The notes under the pieces were generated by a model. The model ran no database searches. It worked only from the letters and a program-made list of their open reading frames with translations, and had not been told where the DNA came from. From assembly GCF_000425345.1 (NCBI RefSeq), contig NZ_AUDG01000040.1:1-39820 (forward strand): a DNA stretch of 39,820 bases, in the 5' to 3' direction. The DNA is from Rheinheimera baltica DSM 14885 (GTDB lineage Bacteria > Pseudomonadota > Gammaproteobacteria > Enterobacterales > Alteromonadaceae). Numbering within the stretch: the stretch's first letter is position 1; each line of letters starts with the position of its first letter. The position numbers were made by a program, and so were the translations under genes. This document shows, piece by piece, positions 1 to 7,746 of this stretch.

Positions 1-227
1 ACATCGCGCTTTTTCAGCAGCATTGGCTGGCTAAGCAACATGCCTTGCGGCGTCAGTTCAACAAAGCCGGTATTATCATCCTGCTGCCAGGCGAGAAGTT
101 GCCGCTTACGATAGCTGAAATAAGTCGGGTCAATGCCTTGTTGTTTTGCAAATTCGGTTTGCGTTAGCCCACTGGCTTTATACTGGTCAAACAGCGCCAG
201 CCACTGCTCGGTTGTTCTGCGGATCAT
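1..227 (-). CDS. tnpA: IS66-family accessory protein TnpA (partial)
   Basis: The reverse strand reads from an ATG at 227 off the left edge without a stop, giving about 75 residues. It begins MIRRTTEQWLALFDQYKASG and continues with TQTEFAKQQGIDPTYFSYRKRQ, the helix-turn-helix layout of the small TnpA protein (first orf) of IS66-family elements. Known from the family: TnpA and TnpB accompany the DDE transposase TnpC. TnpB and TnpC would lie left of the window. The C-terminal part is missing only because the window ends. Family assignment is by recalled similarity, and is fairly secure because the expected IS66 terminal repeat is found 83 bases upstream. Confidence 0.85.
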   Translation of the reverse strand, partial: MIRRTTEQWLALFDQYKASGLTQTEFAKQQGIDPTYFSYRKRQLLAWQQDDNTGFVELTPQGMLLSQPMLLKKRD

Positions 228-310
228 GTGAAACCCCTGTCTGGTAGTAGATCCAAACAGGGTATGAAAACTTAGCTAAGCTTGGAATGTGTGGTTGGGG
301 TTACGCTTAC
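1..310 (-). mobile_element. IS66-family insertion sequence, tnpA-proximal end
   Basis: Read on the reverse strand from 310, the DNA starts GTAAGCGTAACCCCAACC, the typical IS66-family terminus (GTAAGCG). The TnpA start lies 83 bases further in, a normal leader length for this family. The element therefore ends at 310 and runs off the left edge. IS66 elements usually make 8-bp target duplications, so 311-318 (gcttaaag) would be one copy. The other copy is outside the window, so this cannot be checked here. Confidence 0.8.
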
Positions 311-520
311 GCTTAAAGCCAGTTAGTTTCAGGCTCAGCACAGGTGCAAACCATCTTGCTGATGGTAATGCGCGGCGACAAGGTGTCTAATCAAGGCAAT
401 CTGGCTACGGCAGTGTGCCAGAAGGTGGATGTTCAGCTTATTGCTACGGGCTACCCAGCCTTCATTTGAGCATCAGCCATGGTGTTCCAGTTAGACGTTC
501 AGCTCACCTTGTCCCGCGAC
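311..520 (-). other. Non-coding flank downstream of the IS110 transposase; candidate bridge RNA region
   Basis: These 210 bases lie between the IS66 terminus and the stop codon of the IS110 transposase, and no convincing protein is coded in them. They contain an inverted repeat: GCGGCGACAAGGTG at 372-385 against CACCTTGTCCCGC at 505-517. IS1111-group members of the IS110 family are known to keep a long non-coding stretch downstream of the recombinase gene that encodes the bridge RNA, which pairs with target and donor DNA. The length and position fit, but the RNA itself is inferred. The left terminus of the IS110 element could not be fixed, and the IS66 element may have cut it. Confidence 0.35.
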
Positions 521-1564
521 TTAACCGGCTAAGAAACGTTTCTCATCGAACACCTTCTGATTTTTCAGCATGTAGTACACGCAACGGCCAATTTTATGTG
601 CCAGTGCTGAGAGCGCTTTGGCTTTGCTCATGCGCTTTTGTAGCTTGAGTAAGTAAGATTTGGCTTTGTCGTTACCGCGCAAGTAAAGCACGGCAATCTC
701 ACCGAAGGCCCACTTTAGATGGGCATTGCCAATTTTATTACCCTGAGTGCCATAGTTTTTTCCGGCAGACTCAGCTTTACACTTAATAAGCCGACTGTAG
801 GATGCAAAATCCTGCACACTGTTAAAGCGACTGATGCTGCCTACTTCGTAAAGTATGGTCAGTGCCAGGATGCGACCAATGCCAGGGAAGCTGGTAAGGA
901 TATGGTAATCACTACCGTTGTGGTGCTTGGCATGCTTTTCGATAAAGCATTCAATAGAACTGAGTTCATGGTTGTAAAAAGCAATGATGTTTAAATCCAA
1001 ATCGATATTGCGCTGCACGAACTGATCATCAAAGCGATCCCGCATAGCTTCACGCGCGTTGGGGTAGCGTAAGTTCAGGTCATTGGGTGGTAAGTTATAT
1101 TGGCTGGTGGTGTTTTTGACGTGAGCTTTTAAATCAGCGCCATGGCGGACAATACGGGTGCGGCGGCGCAGTAAGTCACGGGCAGAGCGCATTTCAGGTG
1201 GATAAACATAGGCAAGTGGGAAATTACCGCCACGGATCAAATGTGCGATTTTATAGGAATCAATGCGGTCATTTTTAGCTTTGCCGCCATGAATAGCCTT
1301 CATGTATAAAGCATGGCCTAGGATGAAATCGATACCGTGTTCAGCACAAAAGTCGCTGACCCAATACCAGCAATGCATGCATTCAACGCCCACAACAATA
1401 TTACCGATGTAAGGTGCTAATAAATCAAGCAAAGGTTCTGGTAATGCTTTGATTTCACGGTGTAAGATAGTTTCACCGGCAGCATCCAGAATACAAACGT
1501 ACAAAGAGCGGGCATGCAAATCAATTCCACAATAGTACGGATGTTGTGTAGTATAAAATTTCAT
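521..1564 (-). CDS. IS110-family transposase (RuvC-like DEDD recombinase)
   Basis: This 347-residue serine/DEDD recombinase inserts an IS110-type element under guidance of a bridge RNA. The N-terminal RuvC-like domain shows D15 (GIDLH), E61 (GVECMH) and D99/D102 (KAKNDRID). The C-terminal Transposase_20 part has the helix-hairpin-helix motif FPGIG and the serine-bearing segment SAGKNYGTQGNKIGN. An upstream in-frame ATG at 1609 would add 15 residues. The start at 1564 is preferred because AAGGAG stands 8 bases before it and the protein then begins MKFYTTQHPYYCGIDLH as in relatives. Length is full, with no frameshift. The gene ends 210 bases before the IS66 end, and its upstream flank runs straight into an integron attC site, suggesting the attC-targeting IS1111-attC group. 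That subgroup assignment is inference. Confidence 0.93.
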   Translation of the reverse strand: MKFYTTQHPYYCGIDLHARSLYVCILDAAGETILHREIKALPEPLLDLLAPYIGNIVVGVECMHCWYWVSDFCAEHGIDFILGHALYMKAIHGGKAKNDRIDSYKIAHLIRGGNFPLAYVYPPEMRSARDLLRRRTRIVRHGADLKAHVKNTTSQYNLPPNDLNLRYPNAREAMRDRFDDQFVQRNIDLDLNIIAFYNHELSSIECFIEKHAKHHNGSDYHILTSFPGIGRILALTILYEVGSISRFNSVQDFASYSRLIKCKAESAGKNYGTQGNKIGNAHLKWAFGEIAVLYLRGNDKAKSYLLKLQKRMSKAKALSALAHKIGRCVYYMLKNQKVFDEKRFLAG

Positions 1565-1591
1565 TGGGTCTTCTCCTTTTTTGGTTTGGTC

Positions 1592-1633
1592 GCCTTCCAG
1601 CTTAGCCAATCTGGCAAAGCTGGGGGAGAAGGC
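1592..1633 (-). other. Strong hairpin in the leader of the IS110 transposase
   Basis: CCAGCTTAGCCA (1597-1608) and TGGCAAAGCTGG (1612-1623) pair at 11 of 12 positions around a 3-base loop. An outer GCCTT/AAGGC pair (1592-1596 with 1629-1633) closes it. It lies 28 bases upstream of the transposase start and close to the attC site, so it belongs to the element's terminal region. It could be a subterminal repeat, a translation-limiting leader structure, or part of a structured RNA. The sequence alone does not decide. Confidence 0.5.
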
Positions 1634-1640
1634 TCAATGA

Positions 1641-1710
1641 TTATCAAGCGCATGTTGCCGGACTGGTTTTCCGCTGCGCTCCAAACCAGCCGCAAATGCG
1701 GGCGTTATGT
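1641..1710 (+). other. Integron attC site 1 (end of a cassette now occupied by the IS110 element)
   Basis: The right half is a clear attC: R' is GTTATGT (1704-1710) preceded by GCGG, and recombination would fall between G1704 and T1705. The inner arm CTGGTTT (left) pairs with AAACCAG (right), with an unpaired A on the left strand as expected for an extrahelical base. GCAT-TTGC-GG on the left mirrors CCGCAAATGC on the right with two further bulges. The outermost left box (R'') is degenerate (ttatcaa). It may have been replaced by the end of the IS110 element, which abuts it. The next gene follows as a cassette should. Confidence 0.72.
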
Positions 1711-1744
1711 GCTCTAGGAGTAAATTCAGACAATTACGAATGGA

Positions 1745-2662
1745 TTGGAAAAAATTAAATTCTTGGACGATATCGGTTCAGAGCTACAGTCTAGAATGAC
1801 ATTCTCTGATATAAATGCTTACTTTCGTGGACATGGTGTTCCAACGCAGGATAACTACCCCCACAATAGTAAAAGATCGTACTCTAAAGACATGCTTGCC
1901 AAAGTCGATGAAGAGTTGCTTTTCAAAATCGCAGGCGAGCTGGGGCTTGTTGACATTCCAAATGGTACTGAGGTAGTGAGAGAGGTTGGCTTCTGGAAGG
2001 CAGGGCATTTCAGGTTGTTTTTGAGTCATTTAGCTTCCTTCAAAGTTCAAACTTCACACCTGCAAACTGCGCTTAGAAAATATGCTATATCCAGTTTCGT
2101 CGCTCATGAAGATATTGAGCCAACAAAAGAGTGGCAAAGCGAGATAGAAGCAGGCTTAAAAACTATGGATGCGCTGGCAGCGATTCTTATGCCCGGATTT
2201 CAAGAAAGCAAGTGGTGCGATCAAGAAGTTGGAGTAGCTGTTGGCCGTGACGTTTTAATCATCCCAATCCGCAAAGGGCTAGACCCTTACGGATTTATTG
2301 GTAAGTATCAAGGAATCCAAGCTCAAGGAAAAACGATAGGTGACGTTGCCGAGGCGATATTTGAAACCTTGGTCAAGTCCCCAAAAACCAGAAATAAAAT
2401 ATTGATTTCACTTTCTGGCGCTCTTTCAAATGCAACCACAAGTGAGGAGGCTATAGAAAAAGTTGCTATTTTCAAGTCTCTAGAAGGGGTGCCTTCGGAT
2501 ATTTTGGAAAATCTTAAGCAACAAGTCTCCGATAATTCCCGACTTGTTGAGTCTAAAGAGTTCCTGGATAGCCTTAATTCGATGCTGAGCAAGTTTAATG
2601 TTCAGAAGATAGTAATCGGGAAAGCAGAACAGGAGAAAGAGTGGGATGACATTCCATTTTAA
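1745..2662 (+). CDS. TIR-domain protein in an integron cassette
   Basis: A 305-residue protein, not assignable to a named defence system. Residues 1-85 are a helical N-terminal domain of unknown function (MTFSDINAYFRGHGVPTQDN region). Residues 88-215 look like a TIR_2 domain: FRLFLSH at 89-95, FVAHEDI at 118-124, and SKWCDQE with candidate catalytic E161, then GVAVGRDVLIIPI and PYGFIGKYQG. Residues 216-305 are charged and mostly helical. Bacterial TIR domains commonly cleave NAD+ or make signalling nucleotides in abortive antiphage systems. That role is inferred here. The start is uncertain: the frame opens at 1721, the AGGAG at 1716-1720 is far from the TTG at 1745, and ATT at 1724 or ATG at 1796 are alternatives. 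attC sites lie on both sides (cassette 1705-2735). Confidence 0.8.
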   Translation: MEKIKFLDDIGSELQSRMTFSDINAYFRGHGVPTQDNYPHNSKRSYSKDMLAKVDEELLFKIAGELGLVDIPNGTEVVREVGFWKAGHFRLFLSHLASFKVQTSHLQTALRKYAISSFVAHEDIEPTKEWQSEIEAGLKTMDALAAILMPGFQESKWCDQEVGVAVGRDVLIIPIRKGLDPYGFIGKYQGIQAQGKTIGDVAEAIFETLVKSPKTRNKILISLSGALSNATTSEEAIEKVAIFKSLEGVPSDILENLKQQVSDNSRLVESKEFLDSLNSMLSKFNVQKIVIGKAEQEKEWDDIPF

Positions 2663-2667
2663 ACCAG

Positions 2668-2741
2668 CACATAACAAACGCAGCCACAGCGATGGCTTTT
2701 CCGTTGCGGCTTCGCCTTCACTGCAAACCCAAGCGTTAACT
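2668..2741 (+). other. Integron attC site 2
   Basis: The site begins ACATAACAAACGC (2669-2681), the classical left end of many VCR-like attC sites, five bases after the stop codon of the TIR gene. It ends AAGCGTTAACT, with the core GTTAACT at 2735-2741. Between them lie imperfectly complementary arms rich in GGC/GCC. The predicted crossover is between G2735 and T2736. A CTAGGAG ribosome-binding site follows just downstream, as it does after attC site 1 (CTCTAGGAG and CTACTAGGAG). Confidence 0.8.
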
Positions 2742-2757
2742 ACTAGGAGAAATATCG

Positions 2758-3081
2758 ATGGAAGGTTCAGTTCTTGCTGCTGCACTGTTTGGTCTGTTTT
2801 GCGGCATCCCTTTTATGGTGATGGGTTATCTTATCGGAGTTAAACAGAAGCGTAATTTGCTTGCTAGCTGGGACGATTCATCATACTCAGATCCAGTGTT
2901 GGTAGGAAAAATAATGGGTGCTAGCGTGTTTATCATGGGCTTACTAATTTTTGCATCATGTGTCGGAGTCATAACAAATCTTTTATCTATGATACATGCT
3001 GGCGTAATTCTGTGTTTGTCAGCTGTAACTCCTTTATTGGCAGCACTGTACGTAAACGTAATGCATGAACAAGTAAAGTAG
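2758..3081 (+). CDS. Small integral membrane protein, DUF3784-like, in an integron cassette
   Basis: A 107-residue protein with three likely membrane segments (about residues 5-27, 48-72 and 76-98). A short soluble loop between the first two reads VKQKRNLLASWDDSSYSDPV. The layout, with a charged loop containing LLASWDD then a second helix VGKIMGASVFIMGLLIF, resembles DUF3784 proteins. This is a weak resemblance and no activity is known. The start ATG has AGGAG about nine bases upstream, right after the attC site. As the second cassette of the tract it is co-oriented with the TIR gene and could share a promoter. A joint function, for example a membrane effector for the TIR protein, would be speculation. 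Confidence 0.75.
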   Translation: MEGSVLAAALFGLFCGIPFMVMGYLIGVKQKRNLLASWDDSSYSDPVLVGKIMGASVFIMGLLIFASCVGVITNLLSMIHAGVILCLSAVTPLLAALYVNVMHEQVK

Positions 3082-3084
3082 CTA

Positions 3085-3179
3085 AAATGCCTGTCTTGCT
3101 TCTTGATTTCAGGATCACGTTTTGCTTTTGCCAACTAGCAAAGGCAAACCTGAGATCTGCTAGATCCAAGCTGTTAAAC
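3085..3179 (+). other. Possible degenerate third attC, or a hairpin terminator, ending the cassette tract
   Basis: After the cassette gene, GATTTCAGG pairs with CCTGAGATC and TTTGCC pairs with GGCAAA, making a nested hairpin. The right end carries GTTAAAC (3173-3179), which fits the attC core GTTRRRY exactly, but no good left core box is seen. This could be the worn terminal attC of the array or just a terminator-like structure. Beyond it the next gene is on the opposite strand, so the cassette tract ends here. Confidence 0.35.
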
Positions 3180-3228
3180 CGCAAAAAACTCCACTAACAC
3201 CCTAGTCTACTCGCCCATCACGACTGCT

Positions 3229-4479
3229 TTAATTATCACTCAATTGCTGATGCAGGTGTTTAAGCTGTTTCACGTCCTCTGGGTATTTCATGGCAAGTTC
3301 CGCTCTGGCAAGTGCTGCAGTAGAATGATGCAAGGCATGGCTGTGAAAGTCACCGCCCAATTTGGCTAACATAATGAAGCTTTTCTGCAAACGAATTTGC
3401 ACTTCCATTATCGTGGCACCGTCACGGGCAATAGGAGCAAAAAAGTCATCAAATAAATCACCGCAATCCAAACCTATCTGCCAAACACAAGGGTATTCAA
3501 TATCGGCTGCGGTGATGTCGGGTTTGCGCCAGTTACTGAGTACTCGCATACCACGACCAATAATTTCAATGGCGGTGCCAGGGTCATTAATGGCTGGCGA
3601 TAACGCTTTTGACGCTATTTCTGATAGCACAATTAAACCAAAACGAGGGTCTTGGTCAAAAGTACGGTAATCTTTAATTGTTAGTGCCGTTAACAAGCAA
3701 TCCGCACTGTTTTTGGCTTTGCCTTGCACCCACATAACCGGCCGGTTGGGTTCAGTAAATACGCCAGCGCGCACCACCACATAAACTTGACAATCATGTT
3801 GTTGCGCCCACTTATTAATGGCTTTGATATCAACATGTTGAATATAACCAATGGTCGTTGCCATGACAGGTTGCGCGGTTGGTGGCAGCCCAGATAAATC
3901 CGCTAACGGTTTAGCACCGTGCCAAGGTTTGGCGACATAACTCATTAAGGCCGCATAAGTTTTGTTTTCAACCTTATTTGCTGTTTCGCCTACCCGGCCA
4001 AGCCCGGATAAATGGCTTATCCATACCAGCATGGTAAAAACAATGAGCGCCACCACTAATACGGTGGTGAGGAACAACACCACGGCACCGCGTTGCGAAT
4101 ACAGCTGAGTATTAAGCAGAATAATGCTAACAATGCTAAATAAAAACGAGCCAACAAAAGTTGCCAATGCATTTTGCGTGGTGGCATCTTCCATCAGTAA
4201 CCGGGTCGCGCGTGGCGACACGCTGTTGGTTGAGGCGCTAAAGGCGGCAATCATTACGCTTAACGAAAACGTCGTTACCGTAAGCATACTGGTAGCCAAA
4301 ATGGTGAGAATTTTCTCTGCAGCCCCGGCGCCAATCATATCAGCCAGATCTGAGGGGATCTGATCCTGTATCGCAAAGGCCACTAATGCTGACAACAACG
4401 CCAAAACGGCAAAGGCTACAGTACGTACCCATAACTTGCGGCTAAGTTGCAACAGTTGCCAGCCCCATTTAGATACCAT
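3229..4479 (-). CDS. DUF2254 family membrane protein
   Basis: A 416-residue inner-membrane protein. The N-terminal half has about four membrane segments (near residues 17-36, 58-82, 103-125 and 130-153). The C-terminal half is soluble and contains the conserved stretch LIVLSEIASKALSPAINDPG followed by TAIEIIGRG, a hallmark of DUF2254. The function of the family is not established. The start at 4479 has AGGGA nine bases upstream. It stands alone: the integron cassettes converge on its 3' side and the selU end is about 65 bases from its start. Length is normal for the family and no defects are seen. Confidence 0.88.
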   Translation of the reverse strand: MVSKWGWQLLQLSRKLWVRTVAFAVLALLSALVAFAIQDQIPSDLADMIGAGAAEKILTILATSMLTVTTFSLSVMIAAFSASTNSVSPRATRLLMEDATTQNALATFVGSFLFSIVSIILLNTQLYSQRGAVVLFLTTVLVVALIVFTMLVWISHLSGLGRVGETANKVENKTYAALMSYVAKPWHGAKPLADLSGLPPTAQPVMATTIGYIQHVDIKAINKWAQQHDCQVYVVVRAGVFTEPNRPVMWVQGKAKNSADCLLTALTIKDYRTFDQDPRFGLIVLSEIASKALSPAINDPGTAIEIIGRGMRVLSNWRKPDITAADIEYPCVWQIGLDCGDLFDDFFAPIARDGATIMEVQIRLQKSFIMLAKLGGDFHSHALHHSTAALARAELAMKYPEDVKQLKHLHQQLSDN

Positions 4480-4543
4480 TACTTTATTCCCTGCCAGTGC
4501 CTTAACTATTTAGATAATTCAGTCTACGGCAGCGCACCTGACA

Positions 4544-5650
4544 TTACAAACGGCTATCAAAGCCATGTTGACGCCACCAACTGAGCAATGTAGTAGCATC
4601 GCCGCGCAGTAAGATGGGTAAGTTACGTTTTTGTAGTTGGTAGTGATACATCGGATCGTAGTATTCACTTAGTAAGCGCTGTATCCATATTCGATGCAGG
4701 CTAATGTCTGCAGTCGTGCGTTGCAGCTCAAGTGCTTGGTTTAATAACTGTTGCAGTTCACTAAATAACACACCGCCTAAACGTTTGCTTATCCGCGCTA
4801 AACCCTGCTGAAGCATATCGGCAAACACTGTAAAGCCCTGCTCCGCATCGTGCTGTAGCGCTTCGGCAAACAAGTTTACAATGTAGTCTTGCAGAATAAC
4901 CTCTACCCGCACCGCCAACGGCTCTTCTAACAATAATATTGGGCTACGTTGCATGCTTTGATAAAGCGGATGCGGAATATTGCGCTGCCCAATCAGCAGA
5001 CTCTCATCTTCTAACAGTAAATAGGCTGGCCGGGGATGTTGTAACTGCAAGATAGCGCTGGCCAGGTCATGTTCAAAACTAATTTGCGTGGGCTGCGGTG
5101 ACAATTTGCGGCCAAACGCTGAACCGCGATGGTTAGCCAGCCCTTCTAAATCAATAGCTTGCAGTTGATGTAATAAGCGGGTTTTACCACTACCCGTGGG
5201 GCCCGCCAGCAGCAAAATAGGCTGGGTGGAAGCATGTTCAATAACGTTAATAGCCGCGCGACGTAAGGCTTTAAAGCCGCCTTTTACCTTGGGGTACATA
5301 ACACCCGCATCGGCGAGCCATTGCTGGGCAATTTGCGAACGTAAACCACCGCGGGCACAGTACAGCATGCCGTTGGGGTGTGCGGACGAAAATGCCTGCC
5401 AACTGGCAACTCTTGCCTGTTTAATGTCGCCGCATACCAGTTGATGCCCTAAAGCAATAGCCGCTTGCTGGCCGTGCTGCTTGTAGCACGTCCCCACCGC
5501 CGTGCGCTCGGCATCATTCATTAACGGCAGGTTTTGACTGTGGCTAAATGCGCCTTTTGTAAACTCAATCGGTGCACGAACATCAAGCAGCGGCAAACGT
5601 TGTCGCAGTATGGCGTCGTAGTTATCGGATAATGGCAAAGACACTGACAT
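4544..5650 (-). CDS. selU: tRNA 2-selenouridine synthase
   Basis: SelU (also MnmH or YbbB) replaces sulfur by selenium in 2-thiouridine at the wobble position of tRNAs for Lys, Glu and Gln, using selenophosphate. The 368 residues show the expected two parts. An N-terminal rhodanese domain has catalytic Cys98 in LYCARGGLRSQ, and a P-loop domain has GPTGSGKT at 150-157. The gene starts 9 bases after the selD stop, so the two form an operon in which SelD supplies the selenium donor. The start ATG at 5650 lacks a strong ribosome-binding site, which suggests translational coupling to selD. Length is typical and no missing motifs were seen. Confidence 0.95.
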   Translation of the reverse strand: MSVSLPLSDNYDAILRQRLPLLDVRAPIEFTKGAFSHSQNLPLMNDAERTAVGTCYKQHGQQAAIALGHQLVCGDIKQARVASWQAFSSAHPNGMLYCARGGLRSQIAQQWLADAGVMYPKVKGGFKALRRAAINVIEHASTQPILLLAGPTGSGKTRLLHQLQAIDLEGLANHRGSAFGRKLSPQPTQISFEHDLASAILQLQHPRPAYLLLEDESLLIGQRNIPHPLYQSMQRSPILLLEEPLAVRVEVILQDYIVNLFAEALQHDAEQGFTVFADMLQQGLARISKRLGGVLFSELQQLLNQALELQRTTADISLHRIWIQRLLSEYYDPMYHYQLQKRNLPILLRGDATTLLSWWRQHGFDSRL

Positions 5651-5659
5651 AGTGACTAG

Positions 5660-6700
5660 TTAACGCACACGGATTAGATGGCCTGGTAACGCGGGGAATA
5701 GCTCGCCAATTGGATTCAGCGTTAAATCGTGCTCGACGGCCAAATGAATAAATGCCGCTTCAGCTTCGGGACTGACCGCAACCAGCAAGCCGCCGCTGGT
5801 TTGCGGATCGCACAACAGGGCTTGTTGTTCTGGGGTTAATGCTGAAATTTTACCGCCATAACTGGCAAAGTTGCGCTTGCTGCCACCGGGAATGCAACCC
5901 AGTGCAATATAATCGCCAACACTAGGCAATACCGGCACCGTATGAGTGTCCAGTACGGCGCTTAGGCCACTGCCCTCGCACATTTCGACTAAATGGCCAA
6001 GTAAACCAAAACCGGTGACATCGGTCATCGCTGATATCCCCTCGAGCTTAGCGATGTCGGCACCAATCTGGTTTAACTGCACCATGCTATCGCGTGCCAG
6101 CATATTGTGTTCAGGTTTTAACTTTTTTTGCTTTAGAGCTGTAGTTAAAATGCCCACACCCAGGGGTTTGGTTAAATACAGTCTATCACCTGCTTTAGCG
6201 GTATCGTTGCGGGTTAAATGTTGCTTGGCAACCCGCCCGGTGACCGCCAGGCCAAAAATGGGTTCTGGCGCATCGATACTATGGCCACCCGCCAGCATAA
6301 TGTTAGCGTCTTTACAGGTTTGACGCGCCCCTTCAAGCACTTGCTGTGCTAGCTCAGCCGGCAATTTATTCACCGGCCAACCCAGAATAGCAATCGCCAT
6401 AATCGGCGTGCCACCCATGGCATAAATATCGCTAATCGCATTCGTCGCGGCAATGCGACCAAAATCGAACGCATCATCAACAATAGGCATAAAGAAGTCG
6501 GTTGTGCTTAATACGGCCGTACCGTCTCCCCAATCGTAGGCGGCTGCGTCATCTTTACTGCTATTACCAACCAGCAAATTAGCATCTGAGAAGCTAATAT
6601 TGCTTTGTAGAATTTTATCTAATACTTGCGGTGAAATTTTACAGCCACAACCGGCGCCGTGGCTGTATTCTGTTAACTTAATGCTGGAGAAGTCAGGCAT
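5660..6700 (-). CDS. selD: Selenide, water dikinase
   Basis: SelD makes selenophosphate from selenide and ATP. The 346-residue protein begins with the conserved glycine-rich N-terminus [15 protein letters not shown]. Cys18 and Lys21 correspond to the catalytic Cys17 and Lys20 of E. coli SelD, so this is a cysteine form, not a selenocysteine form. Later motifs include [38 protein letters not shown] and [11 protein letters not shown]. It is the first gene of the selD-selU pair. No selA, selB or tRNA-Sec is in the window, so selenium use for tRNA only is possible but cannot be concluded from this window alone. Confidence 0.97.
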   Translation of the reverse strand: MPDFSSIKLTEYSHGAGCGCKISPQVLDKILQSNISFSDANLLVGNSSKDDAAAYDWGDGTAVLSTTDFFMPIVDDAFDFGRIAATNAISDIYAMGGTPIMAIAILGWPVNKLPAELAQQVLEGARQTCKDANIMLAGGHSIDAPEPIFGLAVTGRVAKQHLTRNDTAKAGDRLYLTKPLGVGILTTALKQKKLKPEHNMLARDSMVQLNQIGADIAKLEGISAMTDVTGFGLLGHLVEMCEGSGLSAVLDTHTVPVLPSVGDYIALGCIPGGSKRNFASYGGKISALTPEQQALLCDPQTSGGLLVAVSPEAEAAFIHLAVEHDLTLNPIGELFPALPGHLIRVR

Positions 6701-6867
6701 AATAAGGCTTTGCTAATGCACAATAGCGTTAACATAACCAAAGCCATACCTAAGCACAAGGGCCTGGCTTAAATACCCAGTGTGTAATTAACCCCCTTGC
6801 GCGCTAGCGACTAACACTCGGCGCTCAGAACCTTATAGCCGTTTTCACCGCTTTATTTACAATATGC

Positions 6868-7596
6868 CTAAGGCGTAATTTTATAAATAACATTAACGGT
6901 TTTGTGTAACGTAATATGCCGCGGTAGCACCAAACTTGGCCCAGCGTCTGCCATTTCAACGCTTTTACGCAACATGCCGTAACTTACGGCACCGCCGCCG
7001 AAACCAAAATCGCCAGCCAGCTGGCCAAAGCCGGTACCTTCTGTGATAGCAAATACAGTTGATAGTTTTACCCCCTGCGCACCCGCCAAGTGATTTGCCC
7101 GTTGCCTTGCATCGGCTCCGGCCTGCTCACTCAGTTTACGTTCAACTTGCTCCCGTTGGCTGCTATCAAAGCTGCCCTGGATCGAGAACACTTGCGGCTG
7201 CTTAAACAGGTAATCCATGATAGCAACATAATGGGTTAACTGGTTTAACGTTACGCTGATGGGCTGGCTGGCTTCATAACCTGTAATCGTTCTGTCCTGA
7301 TAATCTTTATACATCGCCTCTTTGTTAATTTGTGCCGCATCAACATCGGTGTCTGTAACGCCGTGTTTGGCAAGAAATTGCATCAAATCATGCCCTTGTT
7401 TATACACCGCATCGGTGGCGGCATCTGCTTTTGCTGCCGTTTGACGAATCACAAACTGGATTTTTGCCTTATCCGGCGCAACCTCTAACCGGGCTTCACC
7501 GGTGACATTTATAAAAGGAAAATCAGGTAACGGGCTGGCACTAACATTGGCGGTAAAGCCTAACGTAGCAGCAGCGATGATCAATGCACGTTTCAT
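6868..7596 (-). CDS. Periplasmic SIMPL-domain (DUF541) protein
   Basis: A 242-residue exported protein with a Sec signal peptide, [20 protein letters not shown]. It then shows the SIMPL/DUF541 pattern: [20 protein letters not shown] at the mature N-terminus and [14 protein letters not shown] in the middle. E. coli YggE is the best-known member and is linked to oxidative stress tolerance. The biochemical role is unknown. The start has AGAGGTATTT just upstream on the reverse strand. It is divergent from the aminopeptidase gene, so 7597-7746 must hold both promoters. The final segment, VNVIYKITP, is typical of the family end. Confidence 0.88.
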   Translation of the reverse strand: MKRALIIAAATLGFTANVSASPLPDFPFINVTGEARLEVAPDKAKIQFVIRQTAAKADAATDAVYKQGHDLMQFLAKHGVTDTDVDAAQINKEAMYKDYQDRTITGYEASQPISVTLNQLTHYVAIMDYLFKQPQVFSIQGSFDSSQREQVERKLSEQAGADARQRANHLAGAQGVKLSTVFAITEGTGFGQLAGDFGFGGGAVSYGMLRKSVEMADAGPSLVLPRHITLHKTVNVIYKITP

Positions 7597-7746
7597 AAAT
7601 ACCTCTTCAAACTAGCTGGGATGATGGAAACCTTAGTAGCGTATTACAGCAAAAGTAACGCCATTAAGTTGTCATTATTTGTAGCCTTGTGTTTGCGACA
7701 ACTTTGCCTTTACACTGCGGCATCTGTTCGTTTTAAGGAAAAACGC

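Noticed and set aside
719..994. Plus-strand open frame inside the IS110 transposase
   Set aside because: It is the complement of a well-supported transposase reading frame with intact catalytic motifs.
1..3228. Integron integrase gene or attI site
   Set aside because: No tyrosine-recombinase reading frame is present in either direction. If it exists it lies left of the window.
6701..6867. Selenocysteine insertion element near selD
   Set aside because: SelD here has cysteine in the active site and no in-frame TGA, so no such element is needed.
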